Positions 1-11,758 of a stretch of DNA of 64,000 nt are shown in pieces. Position 1 is the first letter of the stretch; every line of letters starts with the position of its first letter. The position numbers and the translations under genes were made by a program. Under the pieces are notes generated by a model. The model was not told the origin of the DNA. It searched no databases and saw nothing but the letters and a program-made list of their open reading frames with translations. This DNA is from Parasitella parasitica. Its lineage: Eukaryota > Mucoromycota > Mucoromycetes > Mucorales > Mucoraceae. Where the stretch lies: NCBI GenBank assembly GCA_025201805.1, contig MU619256.1, forward strand, positions 267,225 to 331,224, in the 5' to 3' direction.

Positions 1-1520
1 TCCAGGACAGAGTGGAACTGAATGAAGAAGAGCAGCTGCTGATCATCAAGCGTCTCCACAAAGTTTTGAGGCCCTTTTTGCTGAGACGTTTAAAGAAGGA
101 TGTCGAATCAGAACTGCCGGACAAAGTGGAGACCGTGATCAAATGTAAATTATCTGCCCTGCAAGCAAGGTTATACTCTCAAATGAAGAAATATGGTGTG
201 CTGTTTGGTGGAAATTCGCATAATGGGTAACTGCATAATAATAGTAAAGGAGTAATATAATTTTAACAATGCTTCTAATTTACAGAAAAACGAGTATCAA
301 GGGCTTAAATAACGCAATCATGCAATTGAGAAAGATCTGTAACCATCCCTTTGTGTTTGAGGAGGTGGAAAGTGTCATCAATCCTTACAAGGTCAGTAAC
401 GAGCTACTGTATCGAGTGTCTGGTAAGTTCGACCTGCTGGATCGCATTTTGCCCAAATTACGAGCTACAGGACATCGTGTAAGTAGTAGTAGTAGTAGCT
501 GCTATGCTGTTATGCTGTTGTCGAAAATGCACAGAATCACTCACTCGCCAATAGGTTCTCATCTTTTTTCAAATGACTCAAATCATGGATATTATGGAGG
601 ATTTCTGCCTGTATCGAGGTTATCGTCATTTACGACTTGACGGTTCGACAAAATCTGATGATCGCTCCAACTTGTTGCAAGTATTCAACGCCCCTGACTC
701 GCCTTACTTTATGTTTCTGCTTAGCACTAGAGCTGGCGGCCTAGGTCTCAACTTGCAAACAGCGGATACTGTCATCATCTTTGACTCAGATTGGTACAGA
801 TGTAGACTGAGAGAAAGAGAGTGTGTGTAGCTGCTGACAATCATTTAATGCAGGAACCCTCATCAGGATCTTCAAGCTCAGGATCGTGCACATCGTATTG
901 GGCAGACCAAGGAGGTTCGCATTTTCCGATTAATTACAGAAGATTCCGTAGAAGAAAACATCTTGGCTCGTGCTCAGTACAAGCTGGACATTGACGGTAA
1001 AGTGATCCAGGCGGGCAAGTTTGACCATCGCAGCACAGAAGAAGACCGCGAGGCGTTTTTGAGATCTTTGCTGGAGGACAAGGGAAGCGCATCAGAGGAG
1101 GCGACTGAAGTCGAAGAAGAGAGTGATGAGCTAGACGATGAGGAACTCAACACTATTTTAAAACGTTCTGACCAGGAATATGCTATATTCACAAAAATGG
1201 ATTTGGAAAGACAACGAGCCGACGCAGAAGCATGGCGTCGCAAATACGGCGACAATGGCAAGAAGCCAGAACGGTTGATTCAGGATTGGGAGCTGCCCGA
1301 CATGTACCGCTATGACCAAATGGCCGAGTACAACAAGAAGCAAGAAACGTTGGTTATGGGGAGAGGTCAGCGCCCAAGAGACAGCGTAAGGTATGACGAT
1401 GGCATGACTGAAAAGCAATGGCTGCGACAATTTGAGAACGACGGCAGTAGTGAGGCTCCTTCTCCGTCCTTGGACTCAGATGATAGGGCTTCCAAGCGCA
1501 CTAAATTTAACAATCTCTAA
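1..1520 (+). CDS. SNF2-family chromatin-remodelling ATPase (Snf2/Sth1/BRG1 type), C-terminal part
   Basis: Partial at the left edge; exons <1-226, 286-478, 555-793, 854-1520, with matching phases and GT..AG introns of 59, 76 and 60 bases. The piece begins in the second RecA-like lobe ([14 protein letters not shown], then [16 protein letters not shown]), continues through the helicase motifs ([44 protein letters not shown]) and ends in a SnAC-like region with an acidic stretch and a histone-anchoring-type [11 protein letters not shown] segment. These are the signatures of the ATPase subunit of SWI/SNF or RSC, which slides or evicts nucleosomes using ATP. The frame stops soon after SnAC with a basic tail (SKRTKFNNL); the C-terminal bromodomain found in yeast Snf2/Sth1 is not seen before the stop. 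An AATAAA-like signal sits just after the stop. The family call is firm; Snf2 versus Sth1 cannot be decided. Confidence 0.93.
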
Positions 1521-1559
1521 GACTATTAATAAAACACTGCTCTAAATATATAACGATAA

Positions 1560-1827
1560 ATGGCTTTTTTTTCTGATGAAACCAGAAATGCCATGGCCCT
1601 CTTGACATGAAGCAGCTTCCATGCAAGCAGCTCAAGTAATGCAAAGCCTTGCGACAAACAAGAGAAGAAGAAGCCCAAATGGTCGTCGACAAACAAATAA
1701 ACAAAAAAAACAAAAAAAACAAAAAAAAGCCGACTTAAAGCCTACCACATATGCAGCACAATTAGAAAGAAACATGATGTTCATCCCACCCAAAGCAATA
1801 TCCCAAAATACGGGATTTTGTGTATAA
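1560..1827 (+). pseudogene. Possible small frame-broken gene (low confidence)
   Basis: The ATG at 1560 starts a short frame that looks protein-like, and the +1 frame takes over at about 1606 (HEAASMQAAQVMQSLATNK) through an A-rich stretch coding for KQKKQKKQKK to a stop at 1825-1827. No intron with GT..AG ends joins the two frames. It may be a decayed small gene, a sequencing error in an A-rich tract, or chance. No family is recognised. Confidence 0.15.
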
Positions 1828-2281
1828 ATATCCACATTCCTATGGAAAAAGGACTAAAATAAATAGGACGGGCTGAACATTCTTGAATAAATAACGTGTG
1901 CAATACAACTGGATCTTAGTGGTCGAAATCACGATAAACACTCTATCACTCGCTGTATGTGTCAAACAGCATGCAGTGGTAAACAACTGGCACTTGACTT
2001 GGTTTGTGTGGAACGTACACCGTTATTTTAGCTATAGAGTAATGCTCGCACGTGTGTATGATGCTTCTAACAAGTGAAAAACGCAACTTGCCTTGTAGCA
2101 CAAAGAAACTCTATATGGACATCTTGTGAACAACTAAGAAGCATCCAATCAGACTTGTTTTAAAAGTTCATGATGTAGGTTGATTGGCCTCGTTTCCCTT
2201 AATTTATAAAAAGCAAATGGTCCCCCCCCTTAAACAAGCCATTTAGACAAATCCATCAAGAGATAGTAGAGTAAATGGCTG

Positions 2282-2290
2282 TATATATAA
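2282..2290 (+). promoter_or_regulatory. TATA box of the Ser-rich protein gene
   Basis: TATATATAA lies 96-104 bases upstream of the ATG at 2386 and is followed by a long pyrimidine-rich strand (CTTTCCTCTCTTTCTTTC), a common fungal core-promoter arrangement. Confidence 0.5.
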
Positions 2291-2385
2291 TCCTCCTTTT
2301 TTTCCGCTTTCCTCTCTTTCTTTCTTTCTTCTCAACTCTTTCTTAAGCCTGTTACTGTTTCATGTTGATTTAGAGACACTCAATC

Positions 2386-2610
2386 ATGCAAGACATTTTC
2401 GACACTCCTCCACCTTACCAAGCACAGGATGACAGCATCTACATGTCCGACATGGATCTGAACGCATGGCCCTCCAGCTACTATGGCCGAACCCGCAGGA
2501 TCGACCTGGCCAAATTCTATCATGACATTTTAAAAGCAAGCGGCCCTGGAGATGTTGCTGCATCAGATCAAGAACAAGCAGAGGATCTTGCATGCATCAA
2601 TCGCATCAGC

Positions 2611-2644
<34 letters not shown>

Positions 2645-3282
2645 GCAGCGAAGCATCCGATGGAGAAGACAGTAGCCATATATTACAGCAATTCAGCCAG
2701 TGGGATCGCATTGGCGGTGAACTGACTAGACAAAAGAAGCAAGTTCGATTTTCAGAGGAGCCCCCAATGGTTTATGAATACGAGCCCGAGTATCCCTTGC
2801 CTTTGACTAATAGGGATCATTCACTATTCGATGACGGCTGGCCTGGACGGACCAAGACTGCCATGAAATCATCAGGATTCATCGACTTCAAGTCCAAAAT
2901 TGAGGCCAAATTGGGCGCAATCAACGATCCTGCACTCATATCTCAACTCGATTCGAGCAATGCTGATGTCGACGAAAGCTCGCTGCTGTACAATCGTCAG
3001 GACTCGCCTTTATACCGTGGATATTACCGAAACCGCAAAAGCCCTCTTGTAAAGAAACTTAATCTCCGGCCTATTCCTAATGAGCCAAGCTTGATATTTG
3101 ACACATCGCCCTCGCCTTCTAATTCATATACAGACTCGCCACTGACACCAAAGGACAACCACCATTTACCCATCCTTTCAATAGGCGAGTCGATCTCCAC
3201 TACATCGTCGTCGTCCAATTCGAGTACCACCACAAACATTTGGCTCAAAACTTTGTCGAGAATTAGAAATAGTTCCAAATAA
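2386..3282 (+). CDS. Ser-rich, mostly disordered protein with an RVxF-like PP1-docking motif
   Basis: Single exon, 298 residues, ATG in a reasonable context behind a TATA box. No enzymatic domain is recognised. Residues about 75-90 are a poly-Ser run encoded by an AGC microsatellite. Near residue 118 is KKQVRFSEEPP followed by Tyr/Glu-rich sequence, fitting the RVxF motif that docks proteins onto protein phosphatase 1; similar VRF-S-(D/E)-PP patches occur in many fungal regulatory proteins. A Trp/Lys-rich block follows (SGFIDFKSKIEAKLGAI), which may be a short helix. The C-terminal third is rich in Ser, Thr and Pro with several SP sites that could be phosphorylated. A role as a phosphatase-targeting or scaffold protein is an inference from one short motif only; otherwise the function is unknown. 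Confidence 0.75.
2607..2649 (+). repeat. (AGC)n microsatellite coding for poly-Ser
   Basis: About fourteen AGC/AGT triplets in frame inside the Ser-rich protein gene. The triplet unit keeps the frame, so copy number changes would only alter the length of the Ser run. Confidence 0.9.
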
Positions 3283-3596
3283 TGGCAAAAAAAAAACTGT
3301 ACATAGTATCCTATCGTTATCTCTCTCTCTCTCTCTCTCTCTCCCTCCCCCCCCCATATCCATAATCACAGACTTTTCATACAACAATAAAGAAATACAT
3401 AAAGAAAGATATAAAAAGCATAAGCGTAATTAAGCCAATCATCGTCTTTTCTGTTAATTCAAATAAGGCTGTTGTTGTGTTGCTGTCCAAATGAGGAAAG
3501 CACATTTTTTGCAAGTATATTAAACTTGGGATGCAGTGTTGTCCAAGTATCATTTTCTTCTTCTTTTTCATTCTTGTACCATTTCAATCACATACC
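3283..3596. other. Short intergenic stretch with (TC)n/C-tract
   Basis: Holds the 3' end of the Ser-rich gene, a CT dinucleotide run followed by a C tract (about 3319-3355), AATAAA-like signals near 3387, and the T-rich 5' leader of the next gene. No gene seen. Confidence 0.6.
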
Positions 3597-6551
3597 ATGT
3601 CAGCCATGGATCCTCAGTTTTTTCCTACACAACCAACATCATCGTCATCATCATCTGCTGCTGCTGCTGCTGCTGCTGCTGCCACAATGAGCAACGATAG
3701 CCCTCCTTCAACACCAGGCCCCTCTCAACTTAATCTTCAGCAACAGACACAGGCGCAGAATCGACTGTTGAATAGAGTGTCGACGTTGTTTGGCGGTGGT
3801 AAAAAGAAGGCTGCAGACAACGGCGCTTCCTCGTCGTCTACTGCTCCTGCGATACCAGAAAATGATGGCGATGATGCTAGCCTGGCTCCATCTCAAGCAG
3901 ACTCTGTATTCGGCGATGAGAGAAACGACTCTTGCGTCGATTCAATGTACTCTTCCATCCGCTCACGCCGATCAAACTACCCACCTGTGCCAAACCCAAA
4001 CACACCTCCTCCGCTAAGAACTGTACAGTTAGACAGCCCAATTGTGCATTTACCCACACCGCCACCCAAAGATCCCCCAAAAAAGACAGCCATCAGACCG
4101 ACGAGCGCCTCTTCCTCGACGTCGACCTCCTCAATACCACACACGCCATCCCCCGCAGTAGAACAAAGAAATGAAACGCCATCAGATCCCTCTTTGCAAA
4201 AGATCCAGGACGTCGAAAAGCAATTTGAGCTGTTATTGGCAAGTATTTTTATCTGCTCAAGTACACAATGAAATCCGTATGTTAATTAATTAAACAGAAA
4301 GAATACGCTCCTTCAGCCGACCACATCAGCAGCGTAAACAGCCTGACTATAGAGCAAAAGGAGATGCTCCTTCGCTCCTCAAAGTCGCTAGCGTTGCTCA
4401 ACAAGAACTCGACTTTTTCAAACGTCTTTTCGCTCAAGACTACGTTTGGTATCAAAAACAAAAAGAGCAGAGGCAACAGTGTGGACCAGCAGCAGTTCTT
4501 CAACACTGTCGCCAACAGCCGCTCTTTTGCCAGCGAGGTGGAGTTGGTCAACGGCAATGCTGCCTCTGCAAAGTCTGGAAGCAGCAAGACGAACGACACA
4601 ACCAAAGCAAATACAGCGCCTGGACGGTATATTCGCACCAGAGTCGCCCTGCCCCGTCTTGGAAGCAGCAACTCCATCAAGTCGCATGGCAAAAATACAT
4701 CCAGAAGCAAATGGAAGTCTACGCCAGAGTATTTCGTCCACATGTTGCAAGAAACGCCAGCGAGAGAGTTGGAGGACTCTGAAGTGCTTGACCTGCGTGT
4801 CTTTTTACGCAGTGTCGTTGTCAGGTGAGTCGTTGTGAGAGTGTTGCTACATAACCCTCGCATCATGTGTTAATGCTCCATGTTTGTTTAGTTGGACGAG
4901 CGAGTTTCTGGACAAAGGCGGCTACCAAGCAATCGCAGACCTTTTCAGACAGATGAAAGAAAAACCTAAACGATCGCCAAAGGACGACAGATATTCACAA
5001 GACCAGAAGGATAATAGGATTTTGGAGCATCTTGGTAAATGTCTCAAGACAATCATGACGCATCAGGTAAAAAAAAAAAAATAAGGCCTATTGTTGTTTA
5101 TTGGCTGGTGTATTCTAATACGTTTTTTTTCTAATGCCCAGTCCAAAGGCACTCAGATTGTGCTGACTGACCCAAGCGCCCTCTGCCATATTCGAGACAT
5201 TTTGTTTGGCCCTGCCAGCAAGAAGCAAAAGCAAGTGTCGGGGCTGGAGATCAGCACAAAAAGCCTGCTGCTAAACTTGATGTGTACGTTGGCTACTATT
5301 CAAACTACTCGCACCTGTGAGACAGAGTATGTCCATGGCTACGATGTGCTCCGCCGCTTGTTGCTGGATCGTCCCAGCGACACTGCCTCCAGCGACGAGG
5401 ACGACAAAAAGAGCCAGCCCAAACACATCTCGCCATTCCCCACCACTCTCAAGACGGATCCTCAGGAAATCCTGCAAATGATCATGGAAAACGACCCGAA
5501 TGGATCAACTATTGGCAGAGAGTACGAATGGAACAGAGACGAGCTCAAACCTCGCTACACTTCGTGGATGAGGGAGCTCGAATGCACGGTAGAGAAACAC
5601 ATTGAAAAAATCACGTTTTTGGCCAACGTATTCGGCTACCCCTTCCAAAGCGCCTACCGTCAAATCCACGCAAGACAGACTGGTGGTGCTGACCCTTCTC
5701 GTAGTGGCTCCGGGGAGTCTGGTGCTGTCATGACAGAAGAAGGCGTCGTCGATTACATCATTACCCACTTGCGTCTTATTCGCACCATAGTTACCACTCA
5801 GCCTACCAGTTACACGGGCAACTATGACGAACGTGAGCAAGAAAAAATGCGACTGGAACTGATGCTCTCAGGCTTTGACAAAATCTCCAAGGTTTGTTTG
5901 CATGTGGCACGGCATTTCTGTGTGTATCCAACTGACATGTTTTGTTTATTTTTTCCTTTTTACTAGGTCTTGATCCAGTGTCCTCATCCTCTAGTGCACT
6001 CGTCCTACATCAACTATCTGAAGCCTCTCTTGAACCCATGCGCCGATCTATCCGCTCCTAGTGGATCCACTGCTAATCCAGATGATTTACTTCCTCCGCC
6101 TCTACCTGCGCGCAACCAGCAGCCTGCTGCCATCGCTTCTGATGCTGCCATCACCGCCGACAGCAACGAGGACGATGAAAATGATTACGAGATTTTGGTT
6201 TATGCAGACAACGACTTGAACGAGCCTCTTCAGCATCATCTTTCTCCAAGACGCCAACAGCAGCTGCACGAACAAGCAGAGGAGGGACCCGCAGTCGTAA
6301 CCCAGTGGGGATTTGCGTCAGATCCTGATTATGACCAAGTATTTTACGATGATGACGAGTATCTCGATGACCATTTCAACACGGATGACGAGTATGAGGA
6401 TGGCGATCAGTCCAACATTTCTGGGAGTCGTCTCGAATGCGCTTCTCACAGCGAAGAAAACGATTCTATTTACAGTGCTCATGACAGACAGCACTTTACC
6501 ACTTCATCCACAAAGATCGTTGACCTCGGCGCAACCTCCCAGCACTCGTAA
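3597..6551 (+). CDS. GBD/FH3 (formin N-terminal type) protein without FH1/FH2
   Basis: Exons 3597-4238, 4298-4824, 4892-5066, 5142-5891, 5967-6551; 892 residues. The first intron uses a GC donor (TTG|GCAAGT) in this model; a GT donor at 4243 with an acceptor at 4301 also keeps the frame and changes only one or two residues. After a Ser/Ala/Pro-rich N-terminus (poly-Ser, poly-Ala) comes a region with the pattern of the Rho-GTPase-binding and armadillo-like FH3 domains of diaphanous formins: YFVHMLQETPARELEDSEV, LRVFLRSVVVSWTSEFLDKG, LVLNLMCTLATIQ-type helices and HIEKITFLANVFGYPF. In formins this half binds activated Rho and inhibits the actin-nucleating FH2 half. Here the protein instead ends in an acidic Asp/Glu/Tyr-rich tail, so it should bind GTPase or membrane partners but not nucleate actin. 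An earlier in-frame ATG at 3531 would add a T-tract-coded Phe run and is unlikely. Confidence 0.8.
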
Positions 6552-8384
6552 AAAGAAAAAAGAAAAAAAAAAGACTAGTGTCATATATACCTTTCCCTTT
6601 CTGTCTATTACCCATTCTTTATGTCTCTATCTATCTTGTATAGTTTTACATACATTTCTTATATATCATCCCTTTTTCTTTTTTTTTTATCAAATAAATC
6701 ATTTACATATCAGAGACATCATATCATAAACTATCCAGAGAAACCAAAAGAGAGGGAGGGGGTAAGGTATTAATGTCTGATGGCGAACCAGTAGAGTGCG
6801 CTGTATCTATCATGCTTTCTTTTCAAACAAGAGGTATTTTGAGCCAAAGAAAGCTTAAGCGGTGTTGCATTGCATGTGTGCATGACCTGCTATCGATACA
6901 TGTCATTATAACAAATCGGCATGAAAACAATCCTTGTATTTAGTATATAGTATTCAAGGAGGCTGTGCATTCAGACATTTTGCATTTTGCATTTTGCATT
7001 TTTAAATTTACAGGTGCACGTGACAAGTTTTGAAGCCAATCAATCTTTGGTCAAGCAGACAATGGTCGAGGGATGATTGGGTTGTGTGCCATGTATTGAC
7101 ATGCGGAGGGCTCTCGAAAAGCTAAATATAGGCAAGCAATTCATTGTCAATTAGTCTGATTCAAGCAATATAATATCTTGCATTTGATCACTTGTTTTTG
7201 AGTTGTTGCATCATCGTCATCATCACCTGCAACTGTAGTAGAAGCACATAGTAGAGGCCGCAGAAACAAGAGATTAATGAAACGACAAAAAATGATTTTC
7301 TTTCAAGGCCAAGGTTAGTCGGTTGACTGTTCTCGCTTTCAATGGAAGGAAATATGGGCAACTGAAGAAGATGCATAATAATGACAATTTAAAAACTAAA
7401 GGCAGTTTCGATAAGTGCATCTTGATTATATTTAAGTATGTGTTTCAATCGCATTGGAAGCTGTGTGGTAGTATTGTTAATATAGACTAAAACAGAAATT
7501 TACCCCGTATGCATTTTACGGCTTTCTTCAACTATTGTCAATGGCTAGTGCTTTTCAAATAGCTTTTCGAAACATCCTCGTATTGAATTCTCTTTATGAG
7601 GCAGAATTTATCCTGCCACCTTGATTGATAGATTAGGTTTTTTTTTTTTTTTTTTTGGCATCATTAGATAAGCACTGGAATCGATTAAACAAGATTCATG
7701 TAAAGCGGATACTCTATCAACAGTACGTTTTTTTTAGTACTTCCATGATGACAAATGGCAGCAGCAGTAATATAGATCATCTATTTTTTTTGATTGCCCA
7801 CTATGGTTGTTGTTGTATTTTCATGTTCACATGACCCTCCATGAATATTTTGTTTGAAAGACGTGGACGGACATCATCATCAAGTAAGCATTCGAACTGG
7901 TACCTTTGAATAAGCTTAGACAGGTAGCCTTGCACCGAAGTTTCTGTGTAGACTGTAAATCAAGGTCTTCAAGGCCATCAATAGCAAATAATATAACAGT
8001 TATACAGGAGGTTAATTCAGTCAACATGCATTATATAAGAATGATTCCATCAAGTAAGTAGTCAGTCGTCAGGGAAAAAAATGCCAATTATGAAAATCAA
8101 GAAGGGGGTTTTTTTTTATATTTTATAGATATAGTATAAATGTACGGGATGTAGGTGTGTATATAATATAAGTAGTGTTTGCAAAGAGCAGACACTGTTG
8201 ATATCATCTGGTTCAGATCCATAGTGGGGATATGCTCTTTGACATGTTCTTTTTTTTTTTTTTAATGTGTCAACTTGTTCGATTGCCCTATCGACATGTT
8301 ATTTAGTAAGCTTTGGACAACTAAAAGGAAGAAAGAAAAAAAAAAGAAAAAAGAAAACATAGGTCAGTAAAGCAATTAGATCAG
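6552..8384. other. 1.8-kb intergenic region between convergent genes
   Basis: Contains the 3' regions of the FH3 gene and of the KH-domain gene on the other strand, T- and A-tracts (for example 7639-7656 and 8250-8263) and a small heptamer repeat. No reading frame with protein-like composition and no RNA gene was recognised. Confidence 0.5.
6976..7003. repeat. CATTTTG heptamer tandem repeat
   Basis: Three exact CATTTTG units and a partial fourth in intergenic DNA. Confidence 0.85.
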
Positions 8385-11300
8385 TCAAACCATGTCAACA
8401 AACTTACTAACTGTTTCGTCAGCAGAAGAATGGCTTAATGAGAAAAGAGCAGGGAATTCTAAAGGCTTGTCTATACCGTTTGTTGCAGTTGTAATCGCTG
8501 TGGTAGATGAAGATGTGCAAGGTGTTGTCGCAGCAGAAGATGAAACGGCAGCGGCAGCTAATGTAGGGGTTGAGACAGATGTGGATAATGCAAATTGAAC
8601 GGCAGCAGAAGAAGACGAGGCTAATCCGCTTGTACCGGTCGTGGTTGCCGTAGCTGACGGATAGATCAATGGTGGCGGTGGATTTTGGGTATGAATACTG
8701 TAATTGTTAACTTGAAAAGGTAAATTGGCAGTCTTTTTGGGCGAAGAGGAATCCAACATGATGTCAGGCATAGACTGACTCGAGTGCATTGAACTGTTGT
8801 TGCTGCCTGTTGAAGTAGATGAGGTAGGGACAACATAGGCATTATTAAATTCGGGTTTGTTGCCGAGAGGTTGATAAAATCCACTATTGCCATTGTGATG
8901 GTGAAGATTATGGCTGCTATGGTGATCCATCGAATACAGCATGGAATGCTGCGATTTAGAGTCGGAAAAACCTGATAAGGGAGGGCTGCCAACATAGCCA
9001 TTCAGGGAGACCTGCTGAGGCGGGTTAGACCATATGTCTAAACCGTTTTGACTGGTACTGCTGGTAGGAGGCCCCCCACGAAAGCTCAGAGGAGACACCA
9101 CGGAAATAGAAGCGGGTCGAGGTGGCTTGTTTGCCTCTGGAGAATCAAAAATCGCACGAATGTTTTCAACAGTCTTAGGCGAGTTCATATCTCTAAAGTT
9201 TTTCCAAGAAGCATCAAACGCATTTCCGCCGGTTGAACTAGGATAATCAAACAGCGAATAGCTCTTTAAACCACTATTCATTCCTGACAATGGCGGAGGT
9301 GAAAAGTCGTTCAATAGCGAGGACGAGGAAGATGGTGTGGGAGATACCAAATCTGACGGTAATGCCGATGGCATCATTTTGCTATCGAATGCAACCGCAG
9401 TAGAGAAAGGGTAATTGATTGAGTTTGGTACCGGATTACCACAAGCGGAAGCAGCAACAGCAGAGGTAGTGGTGCGCGCAGCATGTCGAACAATTGAGCT
9501 ATCTTCGTACAAATTCACCTGTTGGCTCTTGAGGTAGCTGATCAAAATTTCCAAAGTGACATTCAAACAATCCAGGTTTCCCTTTGTCATTTTGTACACA
9601 ATGACTCGGTCACTTTCGTTTTCGTGCTCTCGGTGCTTCTTGGGCTTCAGCTCCACAGTGACATGGTAATCGGTGGCAATACGTTGAACAACCTCTTTGT
9701 ACGACTCAGATTCCAAAACTGTGTTCAAATGAGTCGAGTATGGTAAATGCACATGATACTCTTCGGGCACAACTGCTCTGACCATCTGGACAGCCAAACA
9801 CACTTGCGATTCAGGGCCAACCAGTGTCAACGAATCGCTTGCTGCTTCATTGTCAGGCCAAATCAAGTGTGTGTTGGTTTTCTTGGTCATCTCAGCAAAA
9901 TAAGCGGCTTGATCATGGATCAGCGTACGATGCAACCAGAAAGGAACGTCAAACAGCGTCTGCTCGATACAGTCTCGATCCTTGGGGTTGATTAGATCCA
10001 TTACAGCATGCCGCAAGTTTTCCAGGTTAACTTGGTTCTTCATTGGCGTTCTCGCCACCACATTGTCTTCGTTGTCGTAGTAGCCGCCCAAAGCAGCAAA
10101 CTCCTCGGCATTTGAGAATTTCACATAGACGCCGTATTTCTTCATGATGCGTTGGATGTTTTTGCCACCAACGCCAATGATCCGTTTGTGATACACCTCT
10201 GGTACATAGAACGATATCTCTGCAGGCAATTCCTCTTGCAACAAAGTGAGCCCATCCAATGCCTTATTAAAGTTGTTGCTCTCGACCTCGATGATAAAGT
10301 TGTATTCGCTGAACGGCACAAATTTGATCTTTGCACCAGACGTCTTCATGATTTTGTTGATTTTTCCACTCTTTTTCCCGCTAATAAACTCGCGCTGCTC
10401 GTTCGACAGCTCGACATTGAATACGGTGCTTTGGTGAAAGATCTTCAAGAACGACATGTCATGCAAGCGCTGGTATACATGGCGAATAGCTCTTTCTGTG
10501 CCGTAGGCTTCAATACAGCCAGAATCTGCTTTGTAAGCAACTTCAGCGCCCGAAATTTGCGATAGTTGGGAGACCAGAGCTGCGATGTTTACACTCGAGT
10601 TGAAAAACGTATGGGCTGCTGCTTCCGCGCCATAAATAGCACCATCGCGATTAAAATAGAAACATGCTTCGTAGATGCAACAGGCCTAACGATTTATTAA
10701 AAGGTTAGCACGTTTTACTCCCCAAGTATGGAATCATGTTGTTGTTGCTGCTTACCAAAAAATGGAGGGAGCGAAGAGTGCGCTCGGCATTCACTCTACT
10801 TTCAGCATAGACAGTAACGACATTTCCCCCAGACCCCATTTTTGGAAATGATACAAATGAGCCGTTATCTCTCATTATTTTCCTTAGATCGCTTCTGCGA
10901 TGTAACAGCATCCAGTCTAATTTTCTAGGGTGCAAAACAGCGTCTTTATGGTACATAGACTGAGCCTTTTTGTCATGTTAGTTTTCTGAAAAAAAAAAAA
11001 AAAAAAAAAAAAGTTTACATTTACCTTTTGTGTAGCTAATTTCGTCAACATGTCTTTCACGCGTGCGACATTGCTTGATTCTCCAGTGACATAAATTGGA
11101 GGAGAATATTCGTCATTAGACTTTTCAAAAATAAATGGAGATGGAAAGTAAATCGATGTAGCTGTTTCTTCTAAAATTGCTTGAAGGCCAGTACGCTTCC
11201 TTCCACAAATCAAATAATGTAATTTGTAAGGGATTTCAACAGTATCTACATCTAATTGTGACTATAGCGAATGGTATGAGTGGAAAATGAGAGCTGAATA

Positions 11301-11758
11301 AAACACATGAGACCCACCATTTTATCTAACATGACAAGTGTATGAACTCGAGCGAGATCAGCATTGTCGGGTATACCAGTTATAAGAATATTCACAGTAT
11401 TTTGAAAGGCAAAGGACGATTGTGGGATAGGTTCAGTGATTGAGATAGATGTACTTGTTTCGTTTGCAATTTTTTCGCATTCGACTCGAAGTTTTGTACA
11501 GTCTTGATCAGGGATTTTCAAGTTGAGATGAGTCTATAGTGCCAAGCAGTTAAAAAATTTTCATGTGCCAAAAAAAAATAAAAATAAAAAAAAAATTACT
11601 TTTGTAGGATATAAATTCAAAATCTCGGTTCTACTTGCCATGACATTCTCTTGTGGACCTGTTAAAGTGAGATTTGTACCCTCTACAACTATTTGACAGG
11701 TCAAAGAAGCAGGCAGTTTGTCTGCTTGTCCAAAACAAAATGAAAAAGCACAGGTCAT
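8385..11758 (-). CDS. Multi-KH-domain RNA-binding protein (vigilin/bicaudal-C-like)
   Basis: Minus-strand exons 11758-11600, 11533-11318, 11261-11025, 10965-10756, 10685-8385, all phase 0; 1040 residues. One canonical KH domain is clear (RIIGVGGKNIQRIMKKYGVY, GxxG = GVGG), and at least four degenerate KH copies surround it, recognisable by the helix-strand pattern: CGRKRTGLQAILEETATSIYF, HRRSDLRKIMRDNGSFVSF, KKSGKINKIMKTSGAKIKF and a block around LHRTLIHDQAAYFAEM. KH repeats bind single-stranded RNA, so the protein probably acts in mRNA localisation or translation control. The C-terminal 350 residues are low complexity (Ser, Thr, Asn, His, Pro), typical of RNA-granule proteins. The acceptor of exon 4 could also be at 10960, removing two residues. 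The start at 11758 is the first good ATG after a run of A-rich sequence; an extra 5' exon cannot be excluded. Confidence 0.85.

Larger units (their letters stand above)
1521..2385. other. Intergenic region with a doubtful small reading frame
   Basis: No confident gene is seen. An ATG at 1560 opens 16 codons (MAFFSDETRNAMALLT) that stop at 1608; a second frame at 1621-1827 continues with 68 codons rich in Lys/Arg/Gln and ends ATGCAG..GTATAA. The two would join only by a frame change near 1605, so this is at best a frame-broken small gene. From about 2282 the sequence becomes the promoter of the next gene, with a TATA element and a C/T-rich strand. Confidence 0.5.

Noticed and set aside
974-1261. 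Minus-strand frame of 95 codons inside the SNF2 gene
   Set aside because: It overlaps a well-supported coding exon and consists of the mirror of acidic codons (poly-Ser).
3531-3596. Upstream in-frame ATG of the FH3 gene
   Set aside because: The extra 22 residues are encoded by a T/C tract (poly-Phe), typical of a leader, not of protein; the ATG at 3597 has a better context.
4282-4866. Minus-strand frame of 194 codons opposite the FH3 gene
   Set aside because: It lies entirely over exon 2 and its introns, has no recognisable motif and is explained by codon bias of the plus strand.
10152-10565. Plus-strand frame of 137 codons opposite the KH gene
   Set aside because: Shadow of the KH coding exon; the minus strand has clear KH domains.
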